Of a DNA stretch of 64,000 nucleotides, positions 60,615 through 64,000 are shown piece after piece. The stretch is taken from contig CM037872.1 in assembly GCA_021292105.1 (NCBI GenBank), forward strand, positions 14,162,791 through 14,226,790, read 5' to 3'. The stretch is from Anadara kagoshimensis (Eukaryota; Mollusca; Bivalvia; Arcoida; Arcidae). The notes beneath the pieces are model-generated. The model was given only the letters and a program-made list of their open reading frames with translations. It was not told where the DNA came from and did no database searches. Position 1 is the first letter of the stretch. The number at the start of each line of letters is the position of its first letter. A program made the translations under genes and the position numbers.

Positions 60615-60725
60615 ATTTCAGGGATGGTGGAGTACCCAGACAATTACACACTTTCTCACACTAGGATCTGTCCAGGGTAGGATTTTAACCTAGGTGATAG
60701 GAGACACTGTGTGATCTGTGAGTAT
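60615..60725 (-). mobile_element. tRNA-derived SINE, minus strand, partial
   Basis: On the minus strand: TAGGTTAAAATCCTACCCTG, GACAGATCCTAGTGTGAG and GTCTGGGTACTCCACCATCC. The B-box region and the central block are recognisable but shortened. Confidence 0.6.
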
Positions 60726-60729
60726 AGAA

Positions 60730-62480
60730 AATATATGACTATACAAAAGTATAATATAAGATGTTACACAATCATTTGAAAAACAAATCAGAAATATTAT
60801 TTTTACATTTTTTATTAAAAATATTTTGTAACATAAAAATAAATATCACAATTCTTTTTATTACAATCTGAAGATTTTTCACATTTTAGAATTAATCCCA
60901 GCATTATTGATTCAAAATATACAGATTTAAATCAATTCATTATGTGATGATACCTGCAAATCAGTTTACGTCAAACAACAATTAACTACAACAAAAATAA
61001 ATTACCCCGGTATAATGAACATATGGCAAACATTTCACTATGAGGACAAAAATAATATTTAACATAAACTACAGATTTCATTATTGTGACAAAAATTACA
61101 TTAAAACAATATATGACAAATATTTCATGAGGAAAAATAAATCATACTAAACATTTCACTATGTGGAGATATGATTTTCACTTTGAGAACATTTAATCTA
61201 CTAAGTAAATAGCCATAGCCAGTTAAACTAAAATGAGTAAAATGTCGTATCTGGGGGTGATTGTCTCCTATATTGCTACTCTAAATTCTAAAAATTGTTA
61301 TCATTTTATTGCTCATAAAGTAGATTTTTTAAAAAGAGAGAATAAATATATGTTTACAGCAGAATACAAGAACTTCTTGACTCTATTAAAAATATTGTTT
61401 TCTTTTAGTATAGGGTCTTAAATTGTGGCTGATGATGTCTGGTAGATGACATAGGTATTAAAATTTGCCAACAATTGGGTCTAAAGTCAAATAGTCTGCT
61501 GGATGGTCAAAGGTCAATCAATTGGTAGACAAAATGTGAAGTGAAATATATCTTCATCTTACTCCACACTGCACACACTTTTTTACAACAAAAATAAATT
61601 AAAAAATGAAATGTGAGGTATAACCATACATAATATCAATTTAACATATTTGGTTCAGACATTAACAGACCTTGTTCTGAACCATGTATATTAGAAGTTA
61701 AGTTGACGAGTAATTGCTTGAAAACTAAAGCAAAAATGTGCAAATGCAAAAGGATAAAAGATTTGATTTGGTAAATAAATGGATACATGTTATTGTTTTA
61801 CAAAGAAAATGTTACTCAACATAATGATCTGAAATAGGACAAAAACAGTGATTTGAACAATATTGTCAGTGTTACAGTGACAGCCAGACAGTGTGACTCT
61901 ATAGACTTAGATCTGGTATAGTTCATATCTATAAATGTCATACAAATGCAACAAAATATGCAAAAATTACCACAGCTCTGTTAATTGCTTAAAAATAGAT
62001 ACCTGCAAAGACATTGAGACGGCAATGGTAATGAAAGCTTCATAACATAAAGTCTAATAAATCTAATCTAATGAAAAAACTGTTTTTAGTTAAAATTACT
62101 ATAATTTGTATTTTTCTGGAAAATAATTCAATAACATAACACACATCTAAATATTCATGTTCTCTAGAATAATTAATACATGACTAGAGATGTTCTGTTG
62201 ATTTTCTCAACTGAAATACTGCAAAAAAAATAACTAAAAAAAATAATATCAACATTGAAAAATATACACACAAGATATTCTATATGCAATTTCATAATTT
62301 TTTTGTGGGAATTTTATCCAAAATCTCCTGTATAAAAGTTTGAGAATGTTTGGTGGTAAATTTGCCCTGAAATCAACCCAAAACATCCAATGAATAGTGA
62401 CTATTGAGACATATGATCTTAATTGTTTGTATATTTCAATACCTGGAAGTATACCCTGTAATAAGGAACTGTCTTATATG
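60730..62480. other. AT-rich stretch with no recognised feature
   Basis: About 1.75 kb very rich in A and T. The words ATTTCACTATG with AACATTTCAC recur loosely at 61030, 61155 and nearby (ACATTTCACTATG), hinting at an old short repeat. No gene supported. Confidence 0.4.
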
Positions 62481-62489
62481 CTGTTTATT

Positions 62490-62795
62490 CAAATCAAACA
62501 CAGACAGACTGGTCCATATCCAAATCACAATCCCAAAAGTCAAACACAGACATACTGGTCCATATCCAAATCACAATCCCAAACGTAAAATCTTAAAAAT
62601 TAAGTTTAAACACTTGAACTTACACTTAATTTGTAAAAAAAAAAAACAACATTAGTACCTAGATAAAAATAACTTTATTTGCAAGTTTTCATAGTTTTTA
62701 TGTCCATGTGATTTGCCAATTTTTGCTTTACTTTTGGGATTGTGGTATAGATATGGACTGGTATGATTGTGGTTGATAAATGGGCAGATCCAAAT
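62490..62795. mobile_element. Short family X element with inverted ends
   Basis: The left side, 62490-62590, has two 46-bp copies of the family X 5' block (GGTCCATATCCAAATCACAA, TCCCAAAAGTCAAACACAGA, CATACT), then GAACTTACACTTAATTTG. The right side, 62735-62790, has the same block inverted (CTTTTGGGATTGTGGTATAG, ATATGGACTGGTATG). The two-copy state on the left is the minimal form of the 53-bp array at 16.1 kb. Confidence 0.6.
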
Positions 62796-62799
62796 GGCA

Positions 62800-64000
62800 A
62801 CAGCACTTTGAGCTTGATTCAGTTTTTTCCTTTTCAGTTCATATGAAACATGTATTAAATAAAACTGAATTGTCATGACTACATCTTATGCGTAACCCTG
62901 AGATGTATAGATTAGTGTGTTAAATCGCTGTAACACAATGTCCAAGCTTGCTTGGTCAGACAAATGTTCAAAATTGTAACGTTTCAGGCCATACTAAATG
63001 TTACAACATGAAAAATTTGATTCAAATTTATTTATCTGTTTCAGAAAATGTATCAGGACTGACTAAACATAATCATTTTGACTAAGCTTACTTGACCAGA
63101 CAAATGTCCAAAATTAAAACACTAGAGGTCATATCCAAGTTTAAACAACACCAAATTTGATTCAAATATATTAGGAGACATCCTTCGGACAAATCATCAC
63201 AACAAATTTTTGTGGCAGAAAACAGGAGAATCAAGGTTGTTGTTGGTTTTTTTATTTTTTTTATAAGGAGGAACATTAAAATTCAGCTATCGACCAATCT
63301 GGCGGTAAAAGTATGCGATGTGACTAGTGTCTCGTCTTATGATGGTGTGTCAAATAAACAATACATCACAAAGTCAAACATTACAGAATTATACATTTTA
63401 CAAAGAGTAACAAGCATGCAGAAGATTTGACGCCACACACTTCATCACAGACTACAAAGTCAAAAAATCACATCAGCCGCTCAAAAAACTGAAACGTCTG
63501 ATGACAAAAAAATCTAACAAATTGAATAATTCCTTCACTTTTCTTTACCTTTGATGGTATATAGTTAACCATTCTTCTATCCATTAATGTGACATACTTA
63601 ACTAATTAATATTCATGACAGAAACTGCTATGTCATTGATATATAAGTCCTAAAAAACTTTACTATTTATTTAGAACCGCTGTCTGCTTTTCACTAATTA
63701 ATCAAAATGAAAATCTCTATCCTTTATGATTTGTTATCTATAAAAACCTCTTATTCTTTTCATTTTTATTTCCCCGTTGAAAATCAATTAGAAATAGGAT
63801 ATAAATCATTTATGCCATTAAATATATATTTTGTCAAGGTTAATTATAGGAGTTTCATTAACAATTATTGTCAAATTTAACCAAGATGATCATTCGTTGT
63901 TGTTTAACGTCGCATTAGCAACTTTTCAGCCATTTGCTATGAGATTAAGTTTATTAATCTAACAACAGGCCTGTGTATGTCTGAGATATGCTAGAGTATT
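62800..64000. other. AT-rich stretch to the window end, no recognised feature
   Basis: The blocks GCTTGGTCAGACAAATGTTC (62950) and CTTGACCAGACAAATGTCC (63092) are similar over about 60 bp (140-bp spacing), an old direct duplication. No gene supported. Confidence 0.45.

Overview
This is a eukaryotic window. It is AT-rich, has no compact gene organisation, and is dominated by tandem arrays and short interspersed elements. I find no protein-coding gene I can defend: no recognisable domain, no exon chain with splice signals, no tRNA or rRNA gene. The repeat content suggests a mollusc, most likely a bivalve. It includes tRNA-derived SINEs carrying the conserved 'GGTTTTCTC-GGTACTCCGGTTTCCTCC' type centre, SINEs with (AATC)n tails, a pearl-like element with 'CAAGAGGCCCAATAGGGCC' and 'GGCCAGGTGAGC' ends, and copies of a hammerhead-ribozyme motif of the kind found in metazoan retroelements. 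The taxonomic call is an inference.

Layout. 1-2.66 kb: AT-rich DNA with a SINE and a dispersed element here called family X (minus strand). 2659-15846: one homogeneous satellite of 197 tandem 67-bp units (13.2 kb). 16.1-20.0 kb: several family X copies, two with internal tandem expansions (53 bp x ~12 and 47 bp x 5). 16.9-22.6 kb: four copies of a short element carrying a type I hammerhead ribozyme core. 23-31.8 kb: more family X, a MITE with 32-bp perfect inverted repeats, a related hairpin, a three-copy MITE family, SINEs and a 41-bp array. 32.2-35.6 kb: a 47-bp array with dimeric structure and an unrelated 41-bp array touching a SINE. 38.2-45.7 kb: a 54-bp array (about 105 units) abutting a 33/34-bp array (about 46 units). 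46-57.8 kb: mostly unique-looking AT-rich DNA with microsatellites, a MITE, SINEs and a long family X copy. 57.8-59.15 kb: a pearl-like element with about five 144-bp core repeats. 59.2-64 kb: AT-rich DNA with SINE remnants and a short inverted family X copy.

Together, eight kb-scale or sub-kb tandem arrays occupy roughly 23 kb, over a third of the window. The clearest story is that some arrays grew from inside dispersed elements. The 53-bp and 47-bp arrays are amplified pieces of family X, and a two-copy version of the first is visible at 62.5 kb. The 67-bp satellite lies between two inverted family X copies. The 54-bp unit is a multiple of three, so it leaves minus-strand frames of up to 333 codons; I treat these as repeat by-products, not genes. 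The two most biologically specific observations are the hammerhead ribozyme family and the recurrent growth of satellites from family X.
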